Shown here in pieces: positions 8,981 to 19,401 of a stretch of DNA of 64,000 bases. The stretch spans positions 2,316,501-2,380,500 of the forward strand of contig NZ_CP115775.1 of NCBI RefSeq assembly GCF_027913035.1, written 5' to 3'. The stretch's first letter is position 1. Every line of letters starts with the position of its first letter. Source of the stretch: Paracoccus albus (GTDB taxonomy: Bacteria; Pseudomonadota; Alphaproteobacteria; Rhodobacterales; Rhodobacteraceae). The position numbers were made by a program, and so were the translations under genes. The notes under the pieces were generated by a model that was not told the origin of the DNA, searched no databases, and saw nothing but the letters and a program-made list of their open reading frames with translations.

Positions 8981-10057
8981 CTATTCGTCATAGCTGACGA
9001 CGATGCGGTCGGTCAGCGGATAGCATTGGCAGGTCAGCACATAGCCCTGCGCAACCTCGTAATCTTCAAGCGCGTGGTTAATCGCCATCTCGGCCTCGCC
9101 TTCCAACACCTTGGCGCGGCAGGTCGAACAGACCCCGGCCTTGCAGGCATAGGGCGCGTCCATATCGGCGGCCAAAGCGGCATCCAGAAGGTTCTCGCCC
9201 TGTTTCGGCATCCTGAATGTGCGCGTGGCACCGTCCAGCGTCACTACGGCCTCGGTCGCATCGCCCGACTGCGCGGCATCCTTGCTGACGGCCTTTTTCT
9301 TCGCCCGGCCGGGCTGGCTGGAGGCGAAGAGTTCGAATTTGATCTGCGCGTCATCCAGTCCCGCCTTGCGCAGGCTGTCGGCCACGGTCAGCATCAGCCC
9401 TTCCGGCCCGCAGATGAACGCCGTGTCGATGCTGGCCGGATCGATCCAGTTATCGAACAGCGCCTGCATCTTCTCGGCATCGATCCGGCCCGTGAACAGG
9501 TCGATCTCCTGCCCCTCGGATTTCAGGATATGGATGACCGAGAACCGACCGAGATAGGCATTCTTCAGATCCTCCAACTCCTCACGGAACATGATCGAAT
9601 TTACGGATCGGTTGGCATAGATCAGCGTGAACCGGCTTTTGGGTTCGCGTTTGAGCGTTGTCTTGATGATCGACAGGACCGGCGTGATGCCCGACCCCGC
9701 CGCGACGCCGACATAATGCTTGACCGCCGCGCCATCCAGATCGGTGTTGAAACGGCCCATGGGCGGCATGGCGTCCAGTTCCATCCCGACGGCCAGATCC
9801 TCATTCGCCCATGTGGAAAATGCCCCGCCATCGACACGCTTGATGCCGACTCGCAGCGCACCGTCATCGCGGCCTGCACAGATCGAATAGGACCGGCGCA
9901 GCTCTTCGCCGTCGAAATCGCGCCGGAAGGTCAGATACTGACCTTGCGTGAAATCAAAGCTGGCTGCGTCTTCCGGTCTTGGTTGCAGCGTCACGACGAC
10001 GGCGTCGCGGGTGTCGCGGCGCACATCGGTAACCTGCAAGGGAAGGAAGCGGGGCAT
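8981..10057 (-). CDS. paaE: Phenylacetyl-CoA epoxidase reductase subunit PaaE
   Basis: A 358-residue electron-transfer subunit that passes electrons from NADPH through FAD and a 2Fe-2S cluster to the PaaABC di-iron oxygenase. It has an N-terminal ferredoxin-reductase FAD domain (RRSYSICA), an NADP-binding domain (GSGITPVLSI, FICGPEGLM), and a C-terminal plant-type ferredoxin domain with CKAGVCSTCRAK plus a later Cys in VLTCQCYP. The ATG at 10057 begins the conserved MPRFLPL; the longer frame to 10174 runs back into paaD and lacks family similarity. It sits 10 bp after paaD. Confidence 0.95.
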   Translation of the reverse strand: MPRFLPLQVTDVRRDTRDAVVVTLQPRPEDAASFDFTQGQYLTFRRDFDGEELRRSYSICAGRDDGALRVGIKRVDGGAFSTWANEDLAVGMELDAMPPMGRFNTDLDGAAVKHYVGVAAGSGITPVLSIIKTTLKREPKSRFTLIYANRSVNSIMFREELEDLKNAYLGRFSVIHILKSEGQEIDLFTGRIDAEKMQALFDNWIDPASIDTAFICGPEGLMLTVADSLRKAGLDDAQIKFELFASSQPGRAKKKAVSKDAAQSGDATEAVVTLDGATRTFRMPKQGENLLDAALAADMDAPYACKAGVCSTCRAKVLEGEAEMAINHALEDYEVAQGYVLTCQCYPLTDRIVVSYDE

Positions 10058-10067
10058 GGCGGTTCCT

Positions 10068-10577
10068 CTAATGGCACTTGAAATAGTCGAAGGGTTCCAG
10101 ACAGGCATTGCACACCCAACTGGCCTTGCAGGGGGTCGAGCCGAACTGGCTGACCCGCCGCGTGTCGGTGGCACCGCATCGCGGGCATGGCACGGTCAGG
10201 TTGCCGCCGCCAAGCGCACCGATCCGGGCCATGACATGGCCGTCGGGCGCGGTGCCCTCGATCGGCGGGGCGATGCCGTAATCGCGCAGCTTCTCGCGGC
10301 CTTCCTCGCTGATCCAGTCGGTGGTCCAGGGCGGCGAGAGGCGGCGTTCCAGCCTTATGTCCTCGACTCCCTTGCCGCGCAGATGGTTCTCGATATCCAG
10401 GTTGATCACCGCCGTGGCCGGGCAACCCGAATAGGTCGGCGTCACCGTCACCACCAGCGTCTCGCCCTGCCAGTCCACATCGCGGATGATGCCCAGATCG
10501 GTCAGCGAGATGACCGGGATCTCGGGGTCCGGGACCTCGGCCAGCCAGTCCCATATGGTCGAGACGGCGGGCCGCAT
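10068..10577 (-). CDS. paaD: Phenylacetate degradation protein PaaD (MIP18/DUF59 family)
   Basis: A 169-residue protein with an N-terminal DUF59/MIP18 domain (WLAEVPDPEIPVISLTDLGI, TPTYSGCPAT) and a C-terminal zinc-ribbon-like cysteine cluster (CPRC, then CKASWVCNAC). PaaD is needed for PaaABCE activity in vivo and is thought to help Fe-S or di-iron maturation. Length matches the family (about 165). It lies directly after paaC with about 1 bp of spacing, so it is translationally close-coupled in the operon. Confidence 0.95.
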   Translation of the reverse strand: MRPAVSTIWDWLAEVPDPEIPVISLTDLGIIRDVDWQGETLVVTVTPTYSGCPATAVINLDIENHLRGKGVEDIRLERRLSPPWTTDWISEEGREKLRDYGIAPPIEGTAPDGHVMARIGALGGGNLTVPCPRCGATDTRRVSQFGSTPCKASWVCNACLEPFDYFKCH

Positions 10578-10578
10578 C

Positions 10579-11424
10579 CTACCACTCCGCGCCGGGATAG
10601 GCGCGTTGCAGGAACTGCATCTCGGCGAGGATATAGCCCAGATGTTCGGTATGGGTGCCCTGCTTGCCGCCCTTGTGCGCGAATTTGGTATCGGGAACAG
10701 TCAGCGTCGCTTCGGCCAGCACGGGCAGCACGATTTCGTCCCATGTCTGGCGCAGCCCCGCCGGATCAGGCGCGATCCCCGATGCCGCCAGCGTCACATC
10801 CGTGTCGTCGCTGGAAAACATCTCCAGCGCGTAGGACCACTGGTCATCCAGCGCTGCCTGCATCCTTGCCTTGCTCTCGCTGGTTCCGTCGCCAAGCGCG
10901 ATGACCTGCTCGGCCGAGCGTTCAAGGTGATAGCTGACCTCTTTCAGCGATTTCTGCGCGATTTCGGCCACGCGGGTATCGCTGGACCGCGTCAGCGCCT
11001 GAAGCTGCAGAAAATGGAACGCGTCGAACAGGAATTGCCGCATCAGCGTCGCGCCGAAATCGCCATTCGGGCGCTCGACCAGCAGAAGGTTGCGGAACTC
11101 CCACGCGTCGCGCAGATAGGCGAGATCGTCGGCGCTGCGGCCCTTGCCTTCAACCTCTGCCGCCAGACCCAGCCAAAGAGCGGTCTGACCGATCAGGTCA
11201 AGCGCCATGTTGGACATCGCAATGTCCTCCTCCAGTTGCGGACCATGGCCGCACCATTCGGAATTGCGATGCCCGAGGATCAGGGCATTGTCGCCCATGC
11301 GCAGCAGGAACTCGAAAAACGCATCCTGATCGGCGTCGGGGGTCGGTGCATGGCCGCCCTTGCCGCCATCCTGACGGGCAAGCTCAGCCGCGTTCGGGGT
11401 CATGATATCGGGAAGCGACGGCAT
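10579..11424 (-). CDS. paaC: Phenylacetyl-CoA epoxidase structural subunit PaaC
   Basis: A 281-residue ferritin-like subunit that scaffolds PaaA in the phenylacetyl-CoA 1,2-epoxidase. Recognisable segments are RMGDNALILGHRNSEWCGHG, the IAMSNMALDLIGQ helix and the LKEVSYHLERSAEQVI helix. There is an N-terminal extension of about 35 polar residues before the conserved core. I chose the ATG at 11424, whose A overlaps the paaB stop (TGATG); an in-frame GTG sits one codon upstream. This overlap implies translational coupling with paaB. Confidence 0.95.
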   Translation of the reverse strand: MPSLPDIMTPNAAELARQDGGKGGHAPTPDADQDAFFEFLLRMGDNALILGHRNSEWCGHGPQLEEDIAMSNMALDLIGQTALWLGLAAEVEGKGRSADDLAYLRDAWEFRNLLLVERPNGDFGATLMRQFLFDAFHFLQLQALTRSSDTRVAEIAQKSLKEVSYHLERSAEQVIALGDGTSESKARMQAALDDQWSYALEMFSSDDTDVTLAASGIAPDPAGLRQTWDEIVLPVLAEATLTVPDTKFAHKGGKQGTHTEHLGYILAEMQFLQRAYPGAEW

Positions 11425-11708
11425 CACATATGCCCTATTTCTTCGGGAATATCGTAGAAGGTCGGGTGGCGATACACCTTGTCATTCGACGGCTCGAACA
11501 GCGGTCCCTTGTCGGAGGGGCTGGAGGCCGCGATATCGACCGATTTCACCACCCAGATCGAAACGCCTTCATTCCGGCGCGTATAGACGTCGCGGGCATG
11601 CTTGATCGCGACCTCGGCATCGGGCGCATGAAGGCTGCCGACATGACGGTGGTTCAACCCGTGCTGACCACGGATAAAGACCTCCCAAAGGGGCCATTCG
11701 CTGGACAT
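11424..11708 (-). CDS. paaB: Phenylacetyl-CoA epoxidase subunit PaaB
   Basis: A 94-residue small subunit of the PaaABCE epoxidase. The signature start SSEWPLWEVFIRGQHGLNHR and the later ARDVYTRRNEGVSIWVV and PFYDIPEE-type ending are typical of PaaB. Full length is normal (about 95). The ATG at 11708 has GGGAGGAACAG upstream; the longer frame to 11753 is unlikely. It is preceded by a VOC-family gene rather than directly by paaA, which is unusual for this operon. Confidence 0.95.
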   Translation of the reverse strand: MSSEWPLWEVFIRGQHGLNHRHVGSLHAPDAEVAIKHARDVYTRRNEGVSIWVVKSVDIAASSPSDKGPLFEPSNDKVYRHPTFYDIPEEIGHM

Positions 11709-11749
11709 CTGTTCCTCCCTTCCTGCGGCACAACACCGCTGGGTATCGA

Positions 11750-12097
11750 TCAATAAGCGTAAAGTTCGACCCGGTATCCGTCTGGATCGAGCGCCTGCAC
11801 ACGCGCCGGACCACCGGCGCTGTATTCCGTTTCGGTCACGCCATCGGCGCGAAAGCGTTCCCGTAGCGCCTCGACTTCCTCCGCAGTCCCGGCGAGGCTG
11901 CCGAAGTGATTGGTGCCCGGCAGCTCAGGTGGCAGATCGCCCTCACTCAGGGCCAGCAGACCGCCGCTGTCATCGGCGAGGATCAGCAGATGGTCATCGT
12001 CATGCACGCGCCGGGTCAGGCCGAAATACGCCCCATAGAACCGGGCCGAAGCTTCGCGATCCGACACTGTCAGCGCGACGTGGTTCAGCCGCGGCAT
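11750..12097 (-). CDS. VOC-family (glyoxalase/dioxygenase fold) protein within paa operon
   Basis: A 115-residue single-domain vicinal-oxygen-chelate protein with paired beta-alpha-beta-beta-beta modules. Likely metal ligands are H in LNHVALTV near the N-terminus, H in TNHFGSLAG mid-chain, and E in YRVELYAY at the C-terminus. The ATG at 12097 begins 4 bp after the paaA stop, and the stop lies 41 bp before paaB, so it is inserted inside the paaA-paaB gene pair. Function is unknown. VOC enzymes handle reactive aldehydes, epoxides or aromatics, so a detoxifying role for reactive pathway intermediates is plausible but inferred from position only. Confidence 0.88.
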   Translation of the reverse strand: MPRLNHVALTVSDREASARFYGAYFGLTRRVHDDDHLLILADDSGGLLALSEGDLPPELPGTNHFGSLAGTAEEVEALRERFRADGVTETEYSAGGPARVQALDPDGYRVELYAY

Positions 12098-12101
12098 CGG
12101 G

Positions 12102-13088
12102 TTATTCCGCCGCCACCGGGCGACGCGCCGCCTTCTTCTTCGCATGGGCGTTCATCGCCTCGCGATACCACGCGCCGTCCTCCCACGCCTTTACGCGGGC
12201 GCCGAGCCGTTCCTTGTTGCACGGCCCATTGCCCTTCAGCACCTGATAGAACTCGTCCCAGTCGGGTTCGCTGAAATCATAGCCGCCCTTTTCCTCGTTC
12301 CATTTGAGGTCCGGGTCAGGGATCGTCAGCCCCAGATATTCGGCCTGCGGCACGGTCTGGTCGACGAATTTCTGGCGCAGTTCGTCATTGGTGTTCATCT
12401 TGATCTTCCACGCCATGCTCTGCGCGGAGTGGACGCTGTCCTTGTCGGACGGCCCGAACATCATCAGCGAGGGATACCAAAGCCGGTTCAGCGCATCCTG
12501 CGCCATCTTCTTCTGTTCCGGCGTGCCATTGGCCATCTTCATCATGATCGCGTAGCCCTGCCGCTGGTGGAAACTTTCCTCCTTGCAGATGCGGATCATC
12601 GCGCGGCTATAGGGGCCATAGCTGGTCCGTTGCAGCGGCACCTGATTCATGATCGCCGCGCCATCGACCAGCCAGCCGACCGCGCCCATATCGGCCCAGG
12701 TCAGGGTCGGATAGTTGAAGATCGACGAATATTTCATATCGCCGGAATGCAGTTTCTCCAGCAACTCATCGCGGCTCACGCCAAGCGTCTCGGCGGCGCA
12801 ATAGAGATACAGACCGTGCCCGGCCTCGTCCTGCACCTTGGCCAGCAGGATCTGCTTGCGCTCCAGCGTGGGGGCGCGGGTGATCCAGTTGCCCTCGGGC
12901 AATTGGCCGACGATTTCGGAATGGGCGTGTTGGCCGATCTGGCGGATCAGCGTCTTGCGATAGCCTTCCGGCATCCACTCTTTGGGTTCGATCTTCTCGT
13001 TCCGGTCGATGCGCTCCTGAAAGGCGATCTCTTCGGGCGACATCTCCTCGCGCGATTTGCCTTCGGATTTGACGAGCTGTGCATACAT
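12102..13088 (-). CDS. paaA: Phenylacetyl-CoA epoxidase catalytic subunit PaaA
   Basis: A 328-residue ferritin-like di-iron oxygenase subunit that epoxidises the ring of phenylacetyl-CoA. Carboxylate/histidine ligands are visible in [19 protein letters not shown] (ExxH) and [14 protein letters not shown] (second ExxH). Length is typical (about 310-330). A short N-terminal extension and an alanine/lysine-rich C-terminal tail flank the conserved core. It begins 12 bp after paaJ, the first gene of the operon. Confidence 0.97.
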   Translation of the reverse strand: MYAQLVKSEGKSREEMSPEEIAFQERIDRNEKIEPKEWMPEGYRKTLIRQIGQHAHSEIVGQLPEGNWITRAPTLERKQILLAKVQDEAGHGLYLYCAAETLGVSRDELLEKLHSGDMKYSSIFNYPTLTWADMGAVGWLVDGAAIMNQVPLQRTSYGPYSRAMIRICKEESFHQRQGYAIMMKMANGTPEQKKMAQDALNRLWYPSLMMFGPSDKDSVHSAQSMAWKIKMNTNDELRQKFVDQTVPQAEYLGLTIPDPDLKWNEEKGGYDFSEPDWDEFYQVLKGNGPCNKERLGARVKAWEDGAWYREAMNAHAKKKAARRPVAAE

Positions 13089-13100
13089 GGCAGTTCCTCC

Positions 13101-14306
13101 TCAGACGCGTTCGATAATGATGGCGATGCCCTGACCGACACCGACACACATGCAGCATAGCGCATATCTGCCGCCTGTGCGGTGCAGTTGATACATCGCG
13201 GTTGTGACCAGCCGTGCCCCGGACATGCCCAGCGGATGACCGATCGCGATGGCGCCACCGTTCGGATTAACATGGGGTGCATCGTCAGGAAGTCCAAGCT
13301 CTCGCAGCGTGGCAAGCCCCTGCGAGGCGAATGCTTCGTTGAGTTCGATCACATCCATCTGGTCAATTGTCAGACCTGCCCGCGCGAGCACTTTCTTCGC
13401 GGCAGGCGCAGGGCCGATACCCATGATGCGCGGCTCTACACCCGCTGCCGACATTGCGACGATCCGCGCCTTTGGGGTCAGACCGTTCTTCCCGGCCGCT
13501 TCCTTGCTGGCGATCAGAAGCGCACAGGCCCCGTCATTCACGCCCGAGGCATTGCCCGCGGTGACGCTTTTCTCGGGTCCGTTCACGCCCTTCAGCTTTG
13601 CAAGCTTGTCCGACGTGGTGCCGGGACGCGGATGTTCATCCGTGTCGACGACGATCTCATCGGCCTTTTTCTGAGGCACACTGACCGGCACAATCTCATC
13701 GGCGAAAATGCCCGCTTCATGAGCTGCGGCCCAACGCTCCTGACTGCGGGCCGCGAAGGCGTCCTGATCCTCGCGGCTGACGTTGAAGTCCTGGGCCACG
13801 TTGTCGGCGGTTTGCGGCATCGAATCGATCCCGTATTCAGCCTTCATCTTCGGGTTGACGAAGCGCCAGCCGATGGTCGTGTCGTAGACCGCATTGGCAC
13901 GGCTGAACGCCGTTTCCGCCTTTGGCATGACAAATGGGGCGCGCGACATGCTCTCCACACCGCCCGCAATGATCATGTCGCAATCGCCAGCACGGATCGC
14001 ACGGGCGGCCATGCCGACTGCATCCATCCCCGACCCGCAGAGCCGGTTGATCGTCGTGCCCGGCACATCCACCGGCAGCCCGGCCAGCAGCGCCGCCATG
14101 CGCCCGACATTTCGGTTATCCTCGCCCGCCTGATTGGCGCAGCCATAGATCAGATCATCGACGCTGGCCCAGTCCACGCCGGGATTACGCTCAACCAGGG
14201 CACGAAGAGGAACCGCCGCCAGATCATCGGCGCGGACTGATGACAGCGCACCGCCGTAGCGACCAATGGGCGTCCGGACTGCGTCACAGATGAAAGCGTC
14301 GGCCAT
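13101..14306 (-). CDS. paaJ: 3-oxoadipyl-CoA / 3-oxo-5,6-dehydrosuberyl-CoA thiolase
   Basis: A 401-residue thiolase that cleaves 3-oxoadipyl-CoA (and the dehydrosuberyl intermediate) to acetyl-CoA and a shortened acyl-CoA. It has the N-terminal DAVRTPIGRYGG motif, catalytic Cys in NRLCGSGMDAV, the NEAFASQ active-site loop, GGAIAIGHPLG, and the C-terminal cysteine motif LCCMCVGVGQG. The ATG at 14306 follows GAGGGGGAAAC; the longer frame adds only five residues. It is the operon's first gene, 46 bp from the palindromic operator. PcaF of the protocatechuate pathway is nearly identical in sequence, but operon context favours paaJ. Confidence 0.93.
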   Translation of the reverse strand: MADAFICDAVRTPIGRYGGALSSVRADDLAAVPLRALVERNPGVDWASVDDLIYGCANQAGEDNRNVGRMAALLAGLPVDVPGTTINRLCGSGMDAVGMAARAIRAGDCDMIIAGGVESMSRAPFVMPKAETAFSRANAVYDTTIGWRFVNPKMKAEYGIDSMPQTADNVAQDFNVSREDQDAFAARSQERWAAAHEAGIFADEIVPVSVPQKKADEIVVDTDEHPRPGTTSDKLAKLKGVNGPEKSVTAGNASGVNDGACALLIASKEAAGKNGLTPKARIVAMSAAGVEPRIMGIGPAPAAKKVLARAGLTIDQMDVIELNEAFASQGLATLRELGLPDDAPHVNPNGGAIAIGHPLGMSGARLVTTAMYQLHRTGGRYALCCMCVGVGQGIAIIIERV

Positions 14307-14351
14307 GTTTCCCCCTCTCATGGCAGTCAGTCACAAGGCGTAAATTCTTTG

Positions 14352-14365
14352 ACCGACCGTTCGGT
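14352..14365. promoter_or_regulatory. TetR-type operator palindrome upstream of paaJ
   Basis: The imperfect palindrome ACCGACCGTTCGGT has 12 of 14 symmetric positions and lies 46 bp before the paaJ start, just downstream of the predicted -10. It fits the ACCGNNCGNNCGGT core known for TetR-family PaaR repressors, which are released by phenylacetyl-CoA. No tetR gene lies nearby in this window, so the regulator would be encoded elsewhere. Confidence 0.68.
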
Positions 14366-14367
14366 TA

Positions 14368-14395
14368 TTTATACGTCGATTCTCTAATCCGGCAA
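14368..14395 (-). promoter_or_regulatory. Predicted sigma-70 promoter of the paa operon
   Basis: On the minus strand a -35 TTGCCG (14390-14395) and a -10 TATAAA (14368-14373) are separated by 16 bp. The -10 abuts the palindromic operator, so a bound repressor would cover the start site. The assignment is by consensus match only. Confidence 0.6.
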
Positions 14396-14457
14396 GAAAA
14401 ATCTTCGCCCGTCCGCGCGCAGGCGGCAAGCACAGCTTTCTGTTTGTACTGTTGGAA

Positions 14458-14500
14458 GCGGGGCTCTGCCCCGCACCCCGAGGTATTTGCACACCAAAGA
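14458..14500. repeat. Intergenic GC hairpin repeat of Rhodobacteraceae type
   Basis: A hairpin GCGGGGC-TCT-GCCCCGC is followed by an ACCCCGAGGTATTTGCA-like tail. I recognise this 'GGGGCTCTGCCCC...ACCCC...TATTT' arrangement as a dispersed intergenic element common in Rhodobacteraceae genomes (from memory, not a search). Only one copy lies in this window. It sits downstream of guaB and may serve as that gene's terminator, although no T-run follows on the minus strand. Confidence 0.5.
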
Positions 14501-14555
14501 CAGCGCCGCTGGTTATGCGGTCCTGGTCGGCTGCTGGGGTGCAAAATGTGGTGTG

Positions 14556-16333
<1,778 letters not shown>

Positions 16334-17473
16334 ATGAAGAGAACACTAATAGGCACCGCTGCGTTGCTTCTGGGTACTGCCCCGGTCTTCGCAGGTGGTA
16401 TCGAACGCTCGACCCAGTCTATCGGAATCTTGTTCGAAGAGGGCAATTACGTCGAATTTGGTGCCCAGATCACCAAACCGGACGTTGATGGCAAGGATCT
16501 GGCGATATATGGCGGTCGTGAGACCGGCAATGTCGCCGACGACTTCAATGTCGTTACCTTCGGATACAAACACCAGTTCACCGATCAGATTTCGGCCGCA
16601 CTGATTGTTGAACATCCTTATGGCGCCGACATCGCCTATCCCGACCTTGACGTAACGTCACCTATAGATGGCTCTTATATGCTCGGCGGGACGAAGGCGA
16701 ATGTGGAAAGCGCCCATATTTCGGCCATCCTGCGTTACAAGTTCAACGACAGCTGGGGCATTCATGGCGGCTTGCGTGCAACGAAGGCCTCGGGTGATGT
16801 GCGTCTGCAGGGGGCGGCCTATGGCGCGGCATCGGGCTATCGCGCGAAACTCGCAGATGACACAGCGGTGGGCTGGCTTGCTGGTTTCTCGTGGGAGCGT
16901 CCGGATATCGCGGCACGAATCGCGCTGACCTATTATTCCGACATCGACCATGACTTCGATACGAAGGAATTCATCGGTGCGACGCAGGTCGCCGAAGGCT
17001 CTACCGAAGTCTCGACGCCGTCGGCAATCGCGCTTGATTTCCAGACCGGTGTCGCCACCGATACGCTGGTATTTGGTCAGATCCGGCATGTAAAATGGTC
17101 GGAATTCACTGTGACGCCGGACTTTTTCGGTACCGCAGTCGCCGCTGACGGGCTGGTCAGCCTTGACGACTCCACCACCTATACGCTGGGTGTTGGCCGC
17201 AAGTTCACGGACAATTGGTCTGGCAGCGTGGCCTTCACATTCGAGCCGGAAGGTGACGATGATCTGGTGTCGCCCCTGGCACCGACCAATGGGCGCAAGG
17301 CGATCACGGTTGCCGGTATCTACACGATGGATAAATGGAAATTCACCGGCGGCATCAACTACACCAAGGTCGGCGATGCCAAGGCCGAAACCGGCACACC
17401 GGATGCGGCACGCGCCAACATGACGGATAACGACGCCGTCAGCCTCGGCCTGCGCATCGGTTATCGTTTCTGA
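16334..17473 (+). CDS. FadL/OmpP1/TodX-family outer membrane transport protein
   Basis: A 379-residue outer-membrane beta-barrel of the long-chain fatty acid/hydrocarbon channel family. The signal peptide is MKRTLIGTAALLLGTAPVFA with cleavage after AFA-like VFA; alternating amphipathic strands and the C-terminal aromatic RIGYRF (BAM recognition) follow. It is shorter than E. coli FadL (about 420 mature) but within the alphaproteobacterial range. The ATG at 16334 follows GGGAGGAAAAC. Ligand is unknown: fatty acids or aromatic hydrocarbons. The nearby paa operon makes aromatics tempting, but that link is only positional. Confidence 0.87.
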   Translation: MKRTLIGTAALLLGTAPVFAGGIERSTQSIGILFEEGNYVEFGAQITKPDVDGKDLAIYGGRETGNVADDFNVVTFGYKHQFTDQISAALIVEHPYGADIAYPDLDVTSPIDGSYMLGGTKANVESAHISAILRYKFNDSWGIHGGLRATKASGDVRLQGAAYGAASGYRAKLADDTAVGWLAGFSWERPDIAARIALTYYSDIDHDFDTKEFIGATQVAEGSTEVSTPSAIALDFQTGVATDTLVFGQIRHVKWSEFTVTPDFFGTAVAADGLVSLDDSTTYTLGVGRKFTDNWSGSVAFTFEPEGDDDLVSPLAPTNGRKAITVAGIYTMDKWKFTGGINYTKVGDAKAETGTPDAARANMTDNDAVSLGLRIGYRF

Positions 17474-17499
17474 TCCGATCGAAACGCAATGATCCGGAA

Positions 17500-17524
17500 A
17501 GCCCCGCCTTTAGCGGGGCTTTTC
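17500..17524 (+). terminator. Rho-independent terminator after FadL-type gene
   Basis: A perfect 8-bp stem (AGCCCCGC / GCGGGGCT, loop CTTTA) is followed by TTTT, 26 bp after the stop codon. Confidence 0.9.
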
Positions 17525-17569
17525 TATTTCGACCGCGCTACTTAGATTGCGCGGACGGAAGGACAAGCG

Positions 17570-18469
17570 ATGATCTATTCAAGCGGACAGGAATGGACGA
17601 ACAGCAGCCGCAAGCGTGTGCTGCTGTTCGGCATGTCGGGCCTTGGCAAGACCTATCTGTCGAATATGCTGCGCGCATCCGGCGAGTGGTTTCACTACAG
17701 CATCGATTACCGTATCGGCACCCGTTACATGGGAGAGTTGATCGCCGACAACTTCAAGCGCGAGGCGATGAAGGTGCCGCTTCTGCGCGAATTGCTGATG
17801 TCGGACAGCGTCTATATCGCCAGCAACATCACTTTCGACAATCTGTCGCCGCTGTCGACCTATCTGGGCAAGCCCGGATCGGAGACGCGCGGCGGGTTGA
17901 ATTTCGACACCTATACAAAGCGCCAGAGAGAGCATCGCGCCGCCGAAATCGCAGCACTTCTCGACACACCGCATTTCATCGAACGCGCAAGCGACATCTA
18001 TCGCCTGCCGCATTTCGTCTGCGATTCCGGTGGTTCCATCTGCGAGGTTGTTGACCCCGACGATCCTGACGATCCCGTGCTGTCGACGCTGGAGCGGCAC
18101 ACGCTTATGGTCTGGATAAAAGGCTCTGACGCCCACACGGCCGAGCTTGTCCGGCGCTTCGACCGCGCACCAAAGCCAATGTATTACCAGCCCGCGTTTC
18201 TGGAACGCGCCTGGGTCGACTACCGCATGGAAAAGGGTCTGCGCGAAGAGCAGGTGGATCCGGATGACTTTATTCGCTGGACCTATGCCCGCGCGCTTGC
18301 CCATCGCCAGCCCCGCTATGAGGCGATGGCGCGGCGCGGTGTTACCATCACCGCCGAGGAAGTATCTGAAATCCGCTCCCCTGACGACCTCACCGCACTG
18401 ATCGCATGCGCCATCGACCGCGAAGCGATTGTGCGCAGCGACCTGAATTCCAACCGCAAGGAAGCCTGA
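17570..18469 (+). CDS. P-loop ATPase of unknown role coupled to metA
   Basis: A 299-residue soluble protein with an N-terminal Walker A, GMSGLGKT (residues 21-28), inside the strand [14 protein letters not shown], and no membrane segments. Beyond the P-loop I recognise no named family. It resembles a conserved Rhodobacteraceae ATPase/kinase-like protein. The stop lies 2 bp before the metA ATG, so the two are almost certainly co-translated, and the gene follows a terminator, so it starts the unit. A role tied to methionine synthesis is inferred from linkage alone. Confidence 0.75.
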   Translation: MIYSSGQEWTNSSRKRVLLFGMSGLGKTYLSNMLRASGEWFHYSIDYRIGTRYMGELIADNFKREAMKVPLLRELLMSDSVYIASNITFDNLSPLSTYLGKPGSETRGGLNFDTYTKRQREHRAAEIAALLDTPHFIERASDIYRLPHFVCDSGGSICEVVDPDDPDDPVLSTLERHTLMVWIKGSDAHTAELVRRFDRAPKPMYYQPAFLERAWVDYRMEKGLREEQVDPDDFIRWTYARALAHRQPRYEAMARRGVTITAEEVSEIRSPDDLTALIACAIDREAIVRSDLNSNRKEA

Positions 18470-18471
18470 GA

Positions 18472-19401
18472 ATGCCCATTACCCTGCCCAATGACCTGCC
18501 AGCCTTCGACATCCTGTCGGAAGAGGGCGTCATGGTCATGTCGCCGGGCCGGGCCGCGATGCAGGATATCCGTCCCTTGCGTATCGGGCTGCTGAACCTG
18601 ATGCCGAAGAAAATTCAGACAGAAAACCAGTTCGGTCGTCTGATCGGTGCCACGCCCTTGCAGATAGACTTTCAGCTGATCCGTATGTCCGATCACGAAA
18701 GCCGGAACACGGCGGCGGATCACATGCAGTCCTTCTACCGCAAATTCTCGGAGGTGGAAGCAACCGGAGAGAAGTTCGACGGTCTCATCATCACCGGTGC
18801 CCCAATCGAGCAACTGCCGTTCGAACAAGTCACCTATTGGGAAGAGCTGACCCGCGTTTTCGAGTGGACGCAGACCAATGTGCATTCGACCTTCGGCGTC
18901 TGCTGGGGAGCGATGGCGATGGCGTGGCATTTCCACGGGCTGCCAAAGCATGATCTGCCGGCTAAAGCGTTCGGGTGTTTCCGGCATGAAAACCGTGCAC
19001 CCTCTTCCCCCTTTCTGCGCGGCTTTTCCGACGATCTGCTGATCCCCGTCAGCCGGTGGACCGAGGTGCGGGCCGAAGATGTGGCCGCGCGCCCCGCGCT
19101 GAACACGCTCGTCGCCTCGGACGAGGTCGGGCCGTGCCTTTTACAGGATGAATCACACCGCGCGCTCTATGTCTTTAACCATTTTGAGTACGACTCGACT
19201 ACGCTGAAGGACGAATACGACCGCGACGTCGAAGCGGGCAAGGCGATCAACGTGCCGGTAAATTACTATCCTGACGACGACCCCTCACGTACGCCGTCAA
19301 ACCGCTGGCGCAGCCATGCGCATCTGCTTTACGGAAACTGGATAAATGAAATCTATCAAACGACGCCTTACGAAATTTCTGAAATCGGAAGGCCCGATTG
19401 A
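18472..19401 (+). CDS. metA: Homoserine O-acyltransferase (probable acetyl-CoA type)
   Basis: A 309-residue MetA-family enzyme activating homoserine for methionine synthesis. The catalytic cysteine is C144 in [12 protein letters not shown]; the His and Glu of the triad fall in the C-terminal half (NHFEYDS region). In TGAPIE, residue E113 aligns with B. cereus MetA E111. There Glu selects acetyl-CoA and Gly selects succinyl-CoA, so acetyl-CoA use is predicted despite the usual 'succinyltransferase' label. The ATG at 18472 follows the ATPase stop by 2 bp. The 3' end overlaps the next gene by 56 bp. Confidence 0.93.
   Translation: MPITLPNDLPAFDILSEEGVMVMSPGRAAMQDIRPLRIGLLNLMPKKIQTENQFGRLIGATPLQIDFQLIRMSDHESRNTAADHMQSFYRKFSEVEATGEKFDGLIITGAPIEQLPFEQVTYWEELTRVFEWTQTNVHSTFGVCWGAMAMAWHFHGLPKHDLPAKAFGCFRHENRAPSSPFLRGFSDDLLIPVSRWTEVRAEDVAARPALNTLVASDEVGPCLLQDESHRALYVFNHFEYDSTTLKDEYDRDVEAGKAINVPVNYYPDDDPSRTPSNRWRSHAHLLYGNWINEIYQTTPYEISEIGRPD

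Noticed and set aside
17525..17569. Possible SAM-II riboswitch ahead of the metA unit.
   Set aside because: The 45 bp between terminator and the P-loop gene are too short and lack the conserved pseudoknot pattern.
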